Counted from the stretch's first letter, positions 1-9,225 are shown. The stretch: DNA of 64,000 nucleotides from CAIWHR01 sp963843595 (GCA_963843595.1 CAWJLG010000012.1:248001-312000), one strand, 5' to 3'. Numbers and translations are program-made. The notes: generated by a model from the letters alone, not told the origin.

Positions 1-2
1 CG

Positions 3-1079
3 ACCGAGCGCCGCCTCGTCATCGACATCGGCGGCGGCTCCACCGAGTTCATCATCGGGCAGGGCATGACAGCCGAGCGGCTGGAGTCGCTGAAGGTTGG
101 CTGCGTCGGGATGACGCAGCGGTTCTTCGCCGACGGCGCACTCAGCGACAAGGCCTTCGTCGCGGCCGAGACCCACGCGCGCGCCGAAATCGAGGTGATC
201 GGCATCGAGTTCCAGCGCGGACAGTGGCAAGCGGCGTACGCGTCGTCGGGGACCGCGCTCGCGCTCGCCGAGATCCTCGAACAGAACGGGCTGTCTCCGG
301 CCGGGATCACGCGCGACGGGCTGGCTCGTCTGCGGCGCAGGATGGTTGCCGCCGGCCATGTCCGGCGCCTGCATCTGGACGCCTTGAAGCCGGAGCGCGC
401 GCCGGTGCTTGCCGGCGGCCTGGCCGTGATGGCGGCCGCGATGACCGAACTCGATGTCGCGCGGATCAATCCGGTCGGCGGCGCACTCCGGTTGGGCGTC
501 CTGTACGATCTGCTCGGCCGCACGATCCGCCACGACATCCGCACCGTCACGGTCGAGCAGTTCCAGATCCGGTGGCGCATCGATCGCGACCACGCCGGAC
601 GGGTCGCCGCAATGGCGGTAGCGCTGTACCGCGGCGCGGTCCCGGCGCCGGACCCCGCGGTCCTCCAGTACCTCGAGTGGGCCGCGCTGCTGCACGAAAC
701 CGGTTTTTCCGTCTCGCACATCGGGTTTCACAAACACGGCGCCTACATTCTCCAGAACGCCGACATGCCCGGCTTTTCGGCGCGCGAGCAGCAGCTGGTG
801 TCGTGGCTCGTGTTGGGCTGCCGCGGCGGACTGTCGAAGATCGCGGCGGCGCTCGCGGCGCCGTCATTCCGGGCGCCGCTCGTCGCCCTTCGGCTTGCCG
901 TGCTGTTCCACCATGCGCGACGGCCGATCGACGTGCCGCGCCTTAAGCTCGCCGTGACCGGGCACATCCGCTTCGGCGTGTCCGCGCGATGGCGCACGGC
1001 GCATCCGCTGACCGCGCACCTGCTCGCCAAGGAGCAGCGCGAGTGGACCGACCTCGGCTACCGCTGGACCGCGGCCTGA
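3..1079 (+). CDS. ppx: Exopolyphosphatase (Ppx/GppA family), C-terminal part
   Basis: The gene enters from the left edge; the first whole codon is at 3, and 358 residues remain. It begins inside the actin-like phosphatase fold with the motif DIGGGSTEF (residues 9-17 of the visible part), the phosphate-binding loop of the Ppx/GppA family, and continues into the helical HD-like C-terminal domain (for example LLHETGFSVSHIGFHKHG). The family hydrolyses terminal phosphate from polyphosphate, or pppGpp in the GppA branch. ppk1 and sixA lie nearby on the other strand, which favours polyphosphate as substrate. The missing N-terminus is outside the window; nothing visible suggests truncation by mutation. 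Confidence 0.93.
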   Translation, partial: TERRLVIDIGGGSTEFIIGQGMTAERLESLKVGCVGMTQRFFADGALSDKAFVAAETHARAEIEVIGIEFQRGQWQAAYASSGTALALAEILEQNGLSPAGITRDGLARLRRRMVAAGHVRRLHLDALKPERAPVLAGGLAVMAAAMTELDVARINPVGGALRLGVLYDLLGRTIRHDIRTVTVEQFQIRWRIDRDHAGRVAAMAVALYRGAVPAPDPAVLQYLEWAALLHETGFSVSHIGFHKHGAYILQNADMPGFSAREQQLVSWLVLGCRGGLSKIAAALAAPSFRAPLVALRLAVLFHHARRPIDVPRLKLAVTGHIRFGVSARWRTAHPLTAHLLAKEQREWTDLGYRWTAA

Positions 1080-1086
1080 CGCCGGC

Positions 1087-1920
1087 TCACTCGATCGCGG
1101 CGGCCACGCCGCGCTGCGCGAGCGCCGCGAGGACGCCGCGGGCGATGACGACCGGCCGCTCGCCCGGTCCGTAGCACAGCGCGGGATCGCCACGGGGATC
1201 GACCTCGACGACCTTCGCGCCCTCGGCAATCCGCGCGCCCCGCGCCGCCAACCCGCGCAACACGCCGTCGAGCGGGGCGACGATCGTCCGGGTGCCGACG
1301 GCGCCGACAGCTTCGCCCTCGCGAACGCGGGCCGCGATCCGGTGGTCGGTGGCGAACCGTCCCGCCGCCGGGGAATAGACGAAACGCTCGCGACCGGCGC
1401 CGCCGATCACCCGCGGCTCGCCCGCGAACGGCAGGGTGGCTCCGGCCGTCACGACGCCGCCGAGCCGTTCGCCCCACGCCGTCTCGACGGCCACGTCCGT
1501 ATTGCCGCCGGCGACGAAACCCGGCCCGAGGCCGATCGTCAGCAGCCCGCTCGGGGCGCCTGCCCGCAGGTCGTCGCCGTCGCGGCGCTTGCGCATACGC
1601 GCGTCGACAAGCGCCGCCGCCGCGAACGTCTCCGCGACGCCGCGCCACGACCACGTCGTCGCGGCGATGAGGCGGTGGCGGCCGATAACGGCGGGAATGC
1701 TCTTCACGCTCGCGCAGAACACCGCCGCCTCGCCGTCGAGTTCCGCGCTGCCGAAGTACCAGGCGTTCGTGAAGGCCATGCCCCGCCGTGACCAGCCCGG
1801 ATCCACCTCGTCACAGAGCACGACGGCAAATCCGGCCCGATGCAGCGTCATCGCCACGGCCGAGCCGACATCGCCCGACCCGAGGACGATGGCGACAGAC
1901 CGCCCTACCGATACGTTCAT
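1087..1920 (-). CDS. YqeB/EF2563-type accessory protein for selenium-dependent molybdenum hydroxylases
   Basis: 277 residues from the ATG at 1920; the frame is open further upstream but that part has no family match. It has an N-terminal Rossmann-like stretch (VAIVLGSGDVGSAVAM), the central motif GLGPGFVAGGNTDVAVETAWG, and a C-terminal biotinyl-lipoyl-like barrel (APLDGVLRGL, EVDPRGDPALCYG). This order matches the EF2563/YqeB family found with selenium-dependent Mo hydroxylases, whose biochemical role is not settled. No Mo hydroxylase, XdhC or selenium gene is visible here, so it is an orphan in this window. It is convergent with ppx, with only 7 bases between the stops. Confidence 0.75.
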   Translation of the reverse strand: MNVSVGRSVAIVLGSGDVGSAVAMTLHRAGFAVVLCDEVDPGWSRRGMAFTNAWYFGSAELDGEAAVFCASVKSIPAVIGRHRLIAATTWSWRGVAETFAAAALVDARMRKRRDGDDLRAGAPSGLLTIGLGPGFVAGGNTDVAVETAWGERLGGVVTAGATLPFAGEPRVIGGAGRERFVYSPAAGRFATDHRIAARVREGEAVGAVGTRTIVAPLDGVLRGLAARGARIAEGAKVVEVDPRGDPALCYGPGERPVVIARGVLAALAQRGVAAAIE

Positions 1921-1982
1921 TGCCGACCCCGCACGCTCGCCACCAAACAAGCAGGCTGCGCCAAGCACAATCCCGGCAGCAC

Positions 1983-2435
1983 CTAGACGAATTCGGGCGC
2001 GATTGCCACGCGCAGCACGACCGCCGACGGACCGGCACGGTCGCGGTTCGTGAGCCACCAGACGGCGCCTTTCTTCACCGACCAGCAGGCTTCGTCGCCG
2101 GAGAGCAGGAAAGCCGCGACCGAGCCGAGCGCGGGCTGGTGGCCGACGACGAGCACCGGCTCACGCGAGTCCGGCCAGTTCGCCGCCGCCAGCACCACGG
2201 CCACCGACGCGCCCGGTGCAAGCTCGTCGATCGTCTTGAACTTGCGCTTGAGCGCGATTGCCGTCTGCTGCGCGCGATCGGCCGGGGAGACAATGATGCG
2301 CGTCGTGTCGGGAAGATGACGGTCGAGCCAGGCGCCCATTCGCTCAGCCTGCTTCAGGCCCTTCGATGTGAGGCGCCGCCCGAGGTCCGGCTCGCCGGGT
2401 TCGGCCTCGGCGTGGCGCCAGAGCATCAGGTCCAT
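1983..2435 (-). CDS. sixA: Phosphohistidine phosphatase SixA-like
   Basis: 150 residues. A histidine phosphatase fold is shown by the N-terminal catalytic motif LMLWRHAEAEP (RHA) and the second catalytic His in VVGHQPALG around residue 97. SixA in enterobacteria dephosphorylates histidine phosphotransfer domains or the nitrogen phosphotransferase protein NPr; the target here is unknown. It lies just downstream of ppk1 on the same strand (104 bases), an arrangement common in betaproteobacteria, so a role linked to phosphate or polyphosphate status is plausible but inferred. Confidence 0.88.
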   Translation of the reverse strand: MDLMLWRHAEAEPGEPDLGRRLTSKGLKQAERMGAWLDRHLPDTTRIIVSPADRAQQTAIALKRKFKTIDELAPGASVAVVLAAANWPDSREPVLVVGHQPALGSVAAFLLSGDEACWSVKKGAVWWLTNRDRAGPSAVVLRVAIAPEFV

Positions 2436-2539
2436 GCGCAGGCCCCCAAGAAGCCGACGACGCTACAGGGGGAAGGGATGCCGGGGCAAAGGAGGCCAGA
2501 CGTTCCCGCGGCGCGCATCGTTTTCACTCTTTCACCCCG

Positions 2540-4633
2540 TCACTCCTTGACATCGTCCCGCGCTTTCATCCGCTCGAGCAACTCGGCTTGCGCGTCGTGG
2601 ACGTGCGCGCGCACCCGCCGTCGGGACTTGGTCCACGTCCCGTCCGCAGCGAGAAGCCACGCATTGCGATTGTCGGCAAGGTGCACCTGCAGGCCTTCGT
2701 CGACGACGCGCTTCCTGAGCTCCGGGTCGCGCACGGGGAAGGCCACCTCGACGCGGCGGAACAGATTGCGCCCCATCCAGTCCGCGGACGAGAGCCAGAC
2801 GTCCGGCTCACCGGCGTTCTCGAAATACCAAATGCGATGGTGCTCGAGGAAGCGGCCGAGGATCGAGCGCACGCGGATATGGTCGGACAGCCCCTGCACG
2901 CCCGGACGCAGCGCGCAGGCGCCGCGGACGATCAGGTCGATCTCGACCCCCGCCTGCGACGCCTGATAGAGCGCGCGGATGACGCCTTCCTCGAGCAGTG
3001 CGTTCATCTTGGCGACGATCCGCGCGGGCTTGCCTTCGCGCGCGTTGCGGATCTCGCGCCGGATCATCGCGACCACGCGCCGGTGCATCGTGAACGGCGC
3101 GAGCAGGAGCCGCTTCATCCGGCCCGCGCGGGCGAGGCTCGTGATGTGCAGAAAGACCTCGTTGACATCGGCGCAGACGACCGGATCGGCGGTGAGGAGA
3201 CCGAAATCGGTGTACAGCCGGGTCGTGCGCGGGTGGTAATTGCCGGTACCGAGGTGCGCATACGGCACCAGGCGCTCGCGCCCATGTCGGTCGCGCTCGC
3301 GGCGCAGCAGCAGAGCGAGCTTTGCGTGCGTCTTCAGGCCGAACACGCCGTACACGACCTGCGCGCCGGCGCGCTCCAGCCGCTCGGCCCAGTTGATATT
3401 CGCCTCCTCGTCGAAGCGCGCCATCAGCTCGACGACAACGGTCACCTCCTTGCCCGAGAGCGCCGCCTGGATCAGCGCCTCCATCAGAACCGAGTTGACG
3501 CCGGTGCGATAGACGGTCTGCTTGATCGCGACCACGTCCGGATCCTCGGCCGCACGCCGGATGAACTCGACGACCGGCTCGAACGATTGATACGGATGGT
3601 GAAGCAGTATGTCGTGCTGCCGGATAGCGGCGAGGATGTCGGCCGCGTCGCGCAGCCGGTCAGGCACGCCCGGCACGAATGCCGGAAACTTGAGCGCGTC
3701 GACGTCGACCTGGTCGATCAACGATGCGAGCCGCGCGATGTTGACCGGCCCGTCGCATCGGTAGAGGTCGGCCTCGGTCAGGTCGAACTGCTGCAGCAGG
3801 AATCGCGCGAGCGGTGTCGGGCATTCGGCCGCGACCTCGAGGCGGACCGCGGAGCCGAACTGTCGCTGCGGCAGCTCGCCCTGCAGCGCCTGGCGCAGAT
3901 TCTTCACCTCCTCCTCGTCGATCCACAGGTCGGCGTCGCGGGTGACCCGGAACTGCGCGTAGTTGACGACCTCGCGCCCGGGGAAAAGCTCGTGCAGGTG
4001 GGCGTGGATCACCGACGACAGCATGACGAAGGCATTGTCGTCCCCGGCGACCGCTGGCGGCAGCTTGATGATCCGCGGCAGCACCCGCGGCGCCTTGACG
4101 ATCGCGATGCCGGTGTCGCGTCCGAACGCGTCCTGCCCCGATAGCTCGATGACGAAGTTGAGACTCTTGTTGACGACCTGCGGAAACGGATGCGCCGGAT
4201 CGAGCCCGATCGGCGTCAGCAACGGACGCACGTCCCGCCGGAAATAGTGCGCGGCCCACGCCCGCTCGGCCGGCGTGAACTCGGTACGACGGACGAGGCG
4301 GATGCCCGCTCGCGCGAGCGCAGGCAGCACATCATCGTTGAGTACGCGGTACTGGTCCGCAATGAGTGCGCGGGTCTCGTCGCCGATCTGCGCGAGGAGC
4401 GCGCGTGCGTCGTGCAGCGTCATTCCGGGCGGGTGCACCTTCGCCCGAAGTTGCTCGCGGATGCCCGCGATGCGGATTTCGAAGAATTCGTCGAGGTTGC
4501 TGCCGACGATGCAGAGGTAGCGCAGCCGCTCGAGCAGCGGCACGCCCGAGTCCTGAGCCAGGGCCAGCACGCGGCGATGGAAAGCGAGCAGCGACAGCTC
4601 GCGATTGAGCGGGGCGACGGCAAGCGCCTTCAT
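2540..4633 (-). CDS. ppk1: Polyphosphate kinase 1
   Basis: 697 residues from the ATG at 4633, placing the conserved PPK1 start (LNRELSLLAFHRRVL) near the N-terminus and matching the usual length of about 690. A longer start at 4747 would add 38 residues of low-complexity sequence with no family match. Seen in order: N-terminal helical domain (GSNLDEFFEIRIAGI), the head domain, and the C-terminal phospholipase-D-like domains with IKQTVYRTG, the autophosphorylated-His motif GLKTHAKLAL (about residue 434) and HLGTGNYHPRTTRLYTDFGL. It makes polyphosphate reversibly from ATP. With ppx across the strand it forms a polyphosphate synthesis/degradation locus. Confidence 0.96.
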   Translation of the reverse strand: MKALAVAPLNRELSLLAFHRRVLALAQDSGVPLLERLRYLCIVGSNLDEFFEIRIAGIREQLRAKVHPPGMTLHDARALLAQIGDETRALIADQYRVLNDDVLPALARAGIRLVRRTEFTPAERAWAAHYFRRDVRPLLTPIGLDPAHPFPQVVNKSLNFVIELSGQDAFGRDTGIAIVKAPRVLPRIIKLPPAVAGDDNAFVMLSSVIHAHLHELFPGREVVNYAQFRVTRDADLWIDEEEVKNLRQALQGELPQRQFGSAVRLEVAAECPTPLARFLLQQFDLTEADLYRCDGPVNIARLASLIDQVDVDALKFPAFVPGVPDRLRDAADILAAIRQHDILLHHPYQSFEPVVEFIRRAAEDPDVVAIKQTVYRTGVNSVLMEALIQAALSGKEVTVVVELMARFDEEANINWAERLERAGAQVVYGVFGLKTHAKLALLLRRERDRHGRERLVPYAHLGTGNYHPRTTRLYTDFGLLTADPVVCADVNEVFLHITSLARAGRMKRLLLAPFTMHRRVVAMIRREIRNAREGKPARIVAKMNALLEEGVIRALYQASQAGVEIDLIVRGACALRPGVQGLSDHIRVRSILGRFLEHHRIWYFENAGEPDVWLSSADWMGRNLFRRVEVAFPVRDPELRKRVVDEGLQVHLADNRNAWLLAADGTWTKSRRRVRAHVHDAQAELLERMKARDDVKE

Positions 4634-4768
4634 TGGATCGGGGCCGGCTGCGATTGCGGGCACGGCGGAACGCGGAGCGCGGGAAACGTCCACTATGACA
4701 GTTGTCGGTGACGGCAGTGTTACAACCGCACCGGCGCCCACCGGCACCCCGCGACCGTGCCGGCCGGG

Positions 4769-5521
4769 TCAGGCTGTCGCGCTCGTCGGCAGGACATCGG
4801 CGGCCACTTCCAGCGCGCGCCAGACACAGCGTCCCTTCGACTCCCTGTCCAATGCGGCAAGATACTCGGCGTGCGCGGCCCACTCCTCCGGTGAGGGCTC
4901 GATCACCTTGAGCGCAGGTCGCGGCACCGCGTCCCCCGAGGCTGCCGCATCCGCTCCGAATTCCGCGGCCGGCCCGCCGCTCCCGATATCGATGGTGAGC
5001 GTCTCCTGACCGCGGGTCATCGTCAGGTAAACCTCGGCCAGGAGCTGCGCGTCGAGGAGCGCGCCGTGAAGCGTCCGATGCGCGTTGTCGATGGCGAAAC
5101 GCTCGCAGAGCGCGTCGAGGTTGTTGCGCTTGCCGGGAAACGTCTCGCGCGCCAGTGCGAGGGTGTCGATCAGGCCGGCGTAGGTGTCGCGACAGGGGGG
5201 CAGTCCGGCGAGCGCGAACTCGACGTCGAGGAAGCCCACGTCGAACGGTGCATTGTGGATGATCCACTCGGCACCGCCGGCGAACTCGAGGAACTCCTGC
5301 GCGACGTCGCGGAACCTCGGCTTGCCCTTGAGGTCCTCCCACGTCATGCCGTGGACCTCGGTCGCGCCGGTGTCGATTTCACGATCCGGATCGAGGTAGA
5401 AGTGGACGGTGCGTCCCGTCGGGCGGCGGTTGACGACCTCGAGTCCCGCGAGCTCGATGATGCGGTGGCCCTGCTTGGGGTCGAGGCCCGTGGTTTCGGT
5501 GTCGAGGATGATCTGGCGCAT
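4769..5521 (-). CDS. dnaQ: DNA polymerase III subunit epsilon (3'-5' exonuclease)
   Basis: 250 residues from the ATG at 5521; a GTG one codon upstream is the only alternative. The DEDDh exonuclease motifs are present: ILDTETTG at the N-terminus (Exo I), IHNAPFDVGFLD around residue 90 (Exo II) and HGALLDAQLLAEVYL near 153 (Exo III, with the catalytic His). The C-terminal 70 residues are the variable tail that contacts the polymerase alpha subunit. It is the proofreading subunit of the replicative polymerase. The gene ends 135 bases before ppk1 and starts 9 bases after the upstream phosphatase gene, so cotranscription is likely. Confidence 0.93.
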   Translation of the reverse strand: MRQIILDTETTGLDPKQGHRIIELAGLEVVNRRPTGRTVHFYLDPDREIDTGATEVHGMTWEDLKGKPRFRDVAQEFLEFAGGAEWIIHNAPFDVGFLDVEFALAGLPPCRDTYAGLIDTLALARETFPGKRNNLDALCERFAIDNAHRTLHGALLDAQLLAEVYLTMTRGQETLTIDIGSGGPAAEFGADAAASGDAVPRPALKVIEPSPEEWAAHAEYLAALDRESKGRCVWRALEVAADVLPTSATA

Positions 5522-5530
5522 CACTGTCCG

Positions 5531-6451
5531 CTATTTCCGATACCGCTGAATGGTCGCCTGGATCTCGGCGATCGCGTGCTCGATCTCGTCGTCGGACAGG
5601 TCGCGGTGCGCGCCCTTGCGCTCGGTCAGCGTCAGCGTACGGTCGATCTGCGTCTCGAATTGCCCGAGGCTGAGCGACTCGGTGATCGTCGTCGACGGCT
5701 CGTCCGTCAGCGTCTCCGGGCCCCAGCGGACGACGATTGCGGACAGGTTGTCGCCGTCGGGTCCGCCGCGCTTCTCCGCTTCGCGCATCATATGCGGCGC
5801 AGTCTTGAGGATCGGTGTGGACGTGAGCCAGGTCGCGACCTCCTCCTTGCCGAGCACGCTCCACAGTCCGTCGGTGCACATCACGATCACGTCCCCATTG
5901 CGCAGCGGCGTGCGCTTGCCGAGGTCGATGACCGGGTCGACGAGGCCGCCCAGGCAGCTGAAGATCTTGTTGCGGTCCGGATGCGAGGGCACCTCGTCGG
6001 CGCCGATGATGCCCTGGTCGACGAGATACTGCACCTTCGAGTGGTCCTTCGTCTGGCCGATGATCCCCCCCTGCCGAAACAGGTAGAGCCGCGAGTCCCC
6101 GACATGGGCCCAGTAGGCGTGACCGGCCTGGACGACGCAGGCGACGCACGTCGTGCGCGGCGTCTCCAGCATCGAGAACTGGTTCGCGTACGAGCCCAGC
6201 GCCGCATGCGCGCGCAGCATCGAGTCCTGCAGGAACTTGAGCGGGTTCTTGAGGACCGGCTTGGCTTCCTGCTGGAAGCGCTCGATGAACAGCCGGACAG
6301 CGATCTGTGCGGCGATCTCGCCGCCCGCGTGGCCACCCATTCCATCGGCGACGACGAGCAGCAGCGTGTCCCGGCTGTACGTGTAGGCGATCCGGTCCTG
6401 GTTGACCTTGCGCGACCCCTTGCGGCTTTCCTGGAATATCGTGAAACGCAT
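5531..6451 (-). CDS. PP2C-family serine/threonine protein phosphatase
   Basis: 306 residues. PP2C metal-binding motifs are visible: ADGMGGHAGGEIAA (residues 36-49), AHVGDSRLYLF, MCTDGLWSVL and GGPDGDNLSAIVVRWG. Such soluble bacterial PP2Cs remove phosphate from Ser/Thr of protein kinase targets using two Mn/Mg ions. The gene starts 15 bases after the stop of the adjacent Ser/Thr kinase gene, making a kinase/phosphatase pair acting on shared targets the natural reading. The last 80 residues past the catalytic core are family-variable. Confidence 0.9.
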   Translation of the reverse strand: MRFTIFQESRKGSRKVNQDRIAYTYSRDTLLLVVADGMGGHAGGEIAAQIAVRLFIERFQQEAKPVLKNPLKFLQDSMLRAHAALGSYANQFSMLETPRTTCVACVVQAGHAYWAHVGDSRLYLFRQGGIIGQTKDHSKVQYLVDQGIIGADEVPSHPDRNKIFSCLGGLVDPVIDLGKRTPLRNGDVIVMCTDGLWSVLGKEEVATWLTSTPILKTAPHMMREAEKRGGPDGDNLSAIVVRWGPETLTDEPSTTITESLSLGQFETQIDRTLTLTERKGAHRDLSDDEIEHAIAEIQATIQRYRK

Positions 6452-6466
6452 TGCTTCCGGCCGGCG

Positions 6467-7405
6467 TCAGGCACCGATTTCACTGAAGAGCTTGCGCTTC
6501 ACCGCGGCGATGAACGTCAGCTTGCGTTTTCTCGGCGGGATCTCGCGGATCGCCTTCTGCAGCGCGAAGACCGACTGCGGACGCTCCAGCGGGTCGAGGC
6601 GCAGGCACCAGTCGATCACCTCGAGCACGTTGTCCGAGTACTGGCCGGACCAGATCTTCTTCGCGGACACCAGATGGTCTTCCTGGAGCCGCGCGTCGGC
6701 GGCCTGCGGTGCGAACGCGGCGAGACACGCGAACATGCTGGCCCCCACGCCATAGACGTCGGTCCACGGCCCGAGCCGGTCCGGATCGCGGTACTGTTCC
6801 GGCGCCGCGAAGCCCGGCGTGTACATCGGCGCGAGCTTGGGCCGGTTGGTCGTCAGCGTCTGCCGGGCGGCACCGAAGTCGAGCAGCACCGGGCTGCCGT
6901 CGGTGCGCAGGTAGATGTTCGCCGGCTTGATGTCCAGGTGCAGCAGCTTGTGCGTGTGGACCTCACGCAGTCCGTTCAGCAGATGCATGAACACATGGCG
7001 CACGAGGCGTTCGGACATCTGGTCCTGGCGCATCTGGATCTGCTGCTGGAGCGTGCGGCCGCGCTCGTAGCGCATCACCATGTAAACCGTCTCGTTGGCG
7101 CGAAAGAAATTGAGCACGCGCACGACGTTCGGATGGTTGATCTTGGCGAGCGCGCGGCCCTCCTCGAAGAAGCATTTCATTCCGTAGCGGAACGACGTCA
7201 GGTTCTCGGCCGAACTGGCACGGACAATGTCGCCTTCGGTGCGCAGCACCAGCGACGACGGCAGGTACTCCTTGATCGCGACCGGGGCGCCGGTTTCGTC
7301 GAACGCGCGGTAGACGATCGAGAAGCCGCCGCGGCTGATCTGCCGGTCGATCCGGTAGTTCAGCAGCTGGTAACTTCCGGGAAGGGCTTGGTTGGTGACG
7401 GCCAT
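6467..7405 (-). CDS. Serine/threonine protein kinase (Hanks type)
   Basis: 312 residues, essentially just a kinase domain. Visible: glycine-rich loop SRGGFSIVYRAF (residues 24-35), the ATP-anchoring Lys in VAIKEYLPSS (K45), catalytic loop LHLDIKPANIYL (about 157; HLD instead of the usual HRD) and LLDFGAARQ (DFG, about 175). No transmembrane segment or PASTA repeats are seen, so it is soluble, unlike PknB. It is followed by its presumed phosphatase partner and dnaQ, and faces away from yicC. Substrates cannot be read from the sequence. Confidence 0.92.
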   Translation of the reverse strand: MAVTNQALPGSYQLLNYRIDRQISRGGFSIVYRAFDETGAPVAIKEYLPSSLVLRTEGDIVRASSAENLTSFRYGMKCFFEEGRALAKINHPNVVRVLNFFRANETVYMVMRYERGRTLQQQIQMRQDQMSERLVRHVFMHLLNGLREVHTHKLLHLDIKPANIYLRTDGSPVLLDFGAARQTLTTNRPKLAPMYTPGFAAPEQYRDPDRLGPWTDVYGVGASMFACLAAFAPQAADARLQEDHLVSAKKIWSGQYSDNVLEVIDWCLRLDPLERPQSVFALQKAIREIPPRKRKLTFIAAVKRKLFSEIGA

Positions 7406-7473
7406 GGGCGCCGATGCTCGCGGTTATCCGTAAACGACGCTCGCAAATCGCGTGCCACCTGACCGCGTCACGC

Positions 7474-7502
7474 TTGCGCCGACAACGGATAACGCATACA
7501 TT
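7474..7502 (+). promoter_or_regulatory. Candidate sigma-70 promoter for yicC-gmk-rpoZ-spoT
   Basis: In the divergent gap between the kinase gene and yicC, TTGCGC at 7474-7479 is followed after 17 bases by TACATT at 7497-7502, about 60 bases before the yicC start. Each hexamer matches the consensus at 4 of 6 positions and the spacing is ideal. This is a motif reading only. Confidence 0.35.
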
Positions 7503-7564
7503 CTCCGGATGAACCCGCCCAAAGTAAAGCCGGAAAAGTTGTCAAAACCCGGCGAAACTCCACG

Positions 7565-8431
7565 ATGATCCTCAGTATGACCGGCTTCGCGGCGGTTGCC
7601 GCGGAAATGCCGGGGCTTTCCCTCTCCGTCGAACTGCGCTCGGTCAATCACCGCTATCTGGACCTCCAGCTTCGCCTCCCGGACGAGCTTCGGGCCCAGG
7701 AATCATCACTGCGGGAGCGCATTGCCGGTGAATTGAAACGCGGCAAGGTGGAGTGCCGCATTTCACTCAATCGTGCTGCGCCGGGCGCAACCACGCTGGC
7801 GATCGACGGGCTGCGGGTCGGCCAGTTGGCCGGGGCGACCGCCGAGGTCATGCGGCTCGCACCGGGCACGACTCCGCTCTCCGTCGCCGAGATCCTGCGC
7901 TGGCCCGGCGTGCTGGCGGAACCGACGGTTCCACCCGAAGAACTCGCCGCGCGCGCGCACCAGGTTCTCGGACAGGCACTCGCGGAACTCGCCGCCTCCC
8001 GCGCCCGGGAGGGCGCAAAGCTTGCCGCGGCGCTGGAGGAGCGCTGTGCGGCGATCGAGACGCAAGTCGCACGCGTCGCGCCGCGAATTCCGGCAATTCA
8101 CGTGGCCTACGTCGAGAAGCTCGGCGCGCGATTGCGCGAAGCGGGCCTCGACCCCGACCACGACCGCCTGAAGCAGGAACTGGCGCTGTTCGCCACGAAG
8201 ATCGACGTCGCGGAGGAAGTTCAGCGGTTGACGACGCACGTCATCGAAGTCCGCCGGGTGCTGAGCGCCGGTGGCAGCGCCGGCAAGCGTCTCGACTTCC
8301 TGATGCAAGAGCTTCACCGCGAAGCGAACACCCTGGGGTCGAAGTCCGTGGACGCCGAGCTCTCCCAGGCATCGCTCGAACTCAAGGTCCTGATCGAGCA
8401 GATGCGCGAGCAGGTGCAGAATCTCGAGTAG
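7565..8431 (+). CDS. yicC: YicC family endoribonuclease
   Basis: 288 residues, the usual YicC length. The N-terminus (SMTGFAAVAAEMPGLSLSVE, then LRSVNHRYLDLQLRLP) and the C-terminus (KRLDFLMQELHREANTLGSK, ending in LKVLIEQMREQVQNLE) are the family signatures. E. coli YicC is reported to be an endoribonuclease acting in small-RNA turnover. The gene begins the yicC-gmk-rpoZ-spoT series, standard in this group. Divergent from the kinase gene. Confidence 0.92.
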   Translation: MILSMTGFAAVAAEMPGLSLSVELRSVNHRYLDLQLRLPDELRAQESSLRERIAGELKRGKVECRISLNRAAPGATTLAIDGLRVGQLAGATAEVMRLAPGTTPLSVAEILRWPGVLAEPTVPPEELAARAHQVLGQALAELAASRAREGAKLAAALEERCAAIETQVARVAPRIPAIHVAYVEKLGARLREAGLDPDHDRLKQELALFATKIDVAEEVQRLTTHVIEVRRVLSAGGSAGKRLDFLMQELHREANTLGSKSVDAELSQASLELKVLIEQMREQVQNLE

Positions 8432-8577
8432 CCCCGCGCGCAGCGCGGAGATCGACGGCAAGCGGCGGCGGGCAGGCGGACACCAATCCATGGCATCGCA
8501 AGAACCTTCCAGCGAGACCGCGGCGGCTCGCGTTCCGCTGTCGCTTCGCCGTGGCGGTGGATCGACGAAGTGCGGCA

Positions 8578-9225
8578 ATGAGTGACGGCCAGTCGACCAA
8601 GGCGCCGCCGGCGTCGGGATGCCTGTTCGTGCTCGCGGCGCCATCGGGCGGCGGCAAGACGAGCCTCGTCGCCGCGCTGCTCGAGCGCGAATCGGGTATC
8701 CGGTTGTCGGTGTCCTACACGACGCGCGCGCCGCGTCCGGGCGAGTCCGACGGCATTCATTACCATTTCGTCGACGAGCCGCGGTTTCTCGAACTCAAGG
8801 CCGCAGGGGAGTTTCTCGAGCACGCGTACGTCCATGGGCACTGGTATGCGACCTCCGCGACATGGCTCGCCAACGAGGTCGCGCGCGGGCGCGACGTGCT
8901 GCTCGAGATCGACTGGCAGGGTGCAGCTCAGGTCCGCCGGCTTATTCCCGCGGCGGTGCACGTTTTCATCCTGCCGCCGTCACTCGAATCGCTGCGCGAG
9001 CGCCTGGAAAAACGCGGCCAGGATTCGCCTGAGGTCATCGCGCGCCGGCTCGAAGCCGCGCGCGAGGAAATGCGTCACTGCGGCGACTTTGATTATGTTA
9101 TTATGAATCAGGACTTTGCGAGAGCGGTCGACGACCTTTCCGCGATCGTCCGTGCTGCGCGGCTCACCGCCGCACGGCAGCTCGTGCGGCATGCGGTCCT
9201 GCTCGAACGACTGCTCGCCCCCTGA
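8578..9225 (+). CDS. gmk: Guanylate kinase
   Basis: 215 residues from the ATG at 8578. P-loop APSGGGKTSLVAALL lies near the N-terminus, followed by the GMP-binding stretch SVSYTTRAPRPGESDGIHYHF and the LLEIDWQGAAQVRR motif. The enzyme phosphorylates GMP to GDP with ATP. The frame is open far upstream but the extra sequence overlaps yicC out of frame and has no family match. Its location before rpoZ and spoT links GDP/GTP supply with ppGpp metabolism, as in many proteobacteria. Confidence 0.95.
   Translation: MSDGQSTKAPPASGCLFVLAAPSGGGKTSLVAALLERESGIRLSVSYTTRAPRPGESDGIHYHFVDEPRFLELKAAGEFLEHAYVHGHWYATSATWLANEVARGRDVLLEIDWQGAAQVRRLIPAAVHVFILPPSLESLRERLEKRGQDSPEVIARRLEAAREEMRHCGDFDYVIMNQDFARAVDDLSAIVRAARLTAARQLVRHAVLLERLLAP

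Noticed and set aside
5066..7462. A 798-codon open frame antisense to dnaQ, the phosphatase and the kinase
   Set aside because: The three antisense genes have clear motifs and normal starts; long opposite-strand frames are expected at this GC content. No known domain seen in it.
7424..7651. Short minus-strand frame in the kinase/yicC gap
   Set aside because: Overlaps the yicC start and lacks protein-like composition; the gap is better read as divergent promoters.
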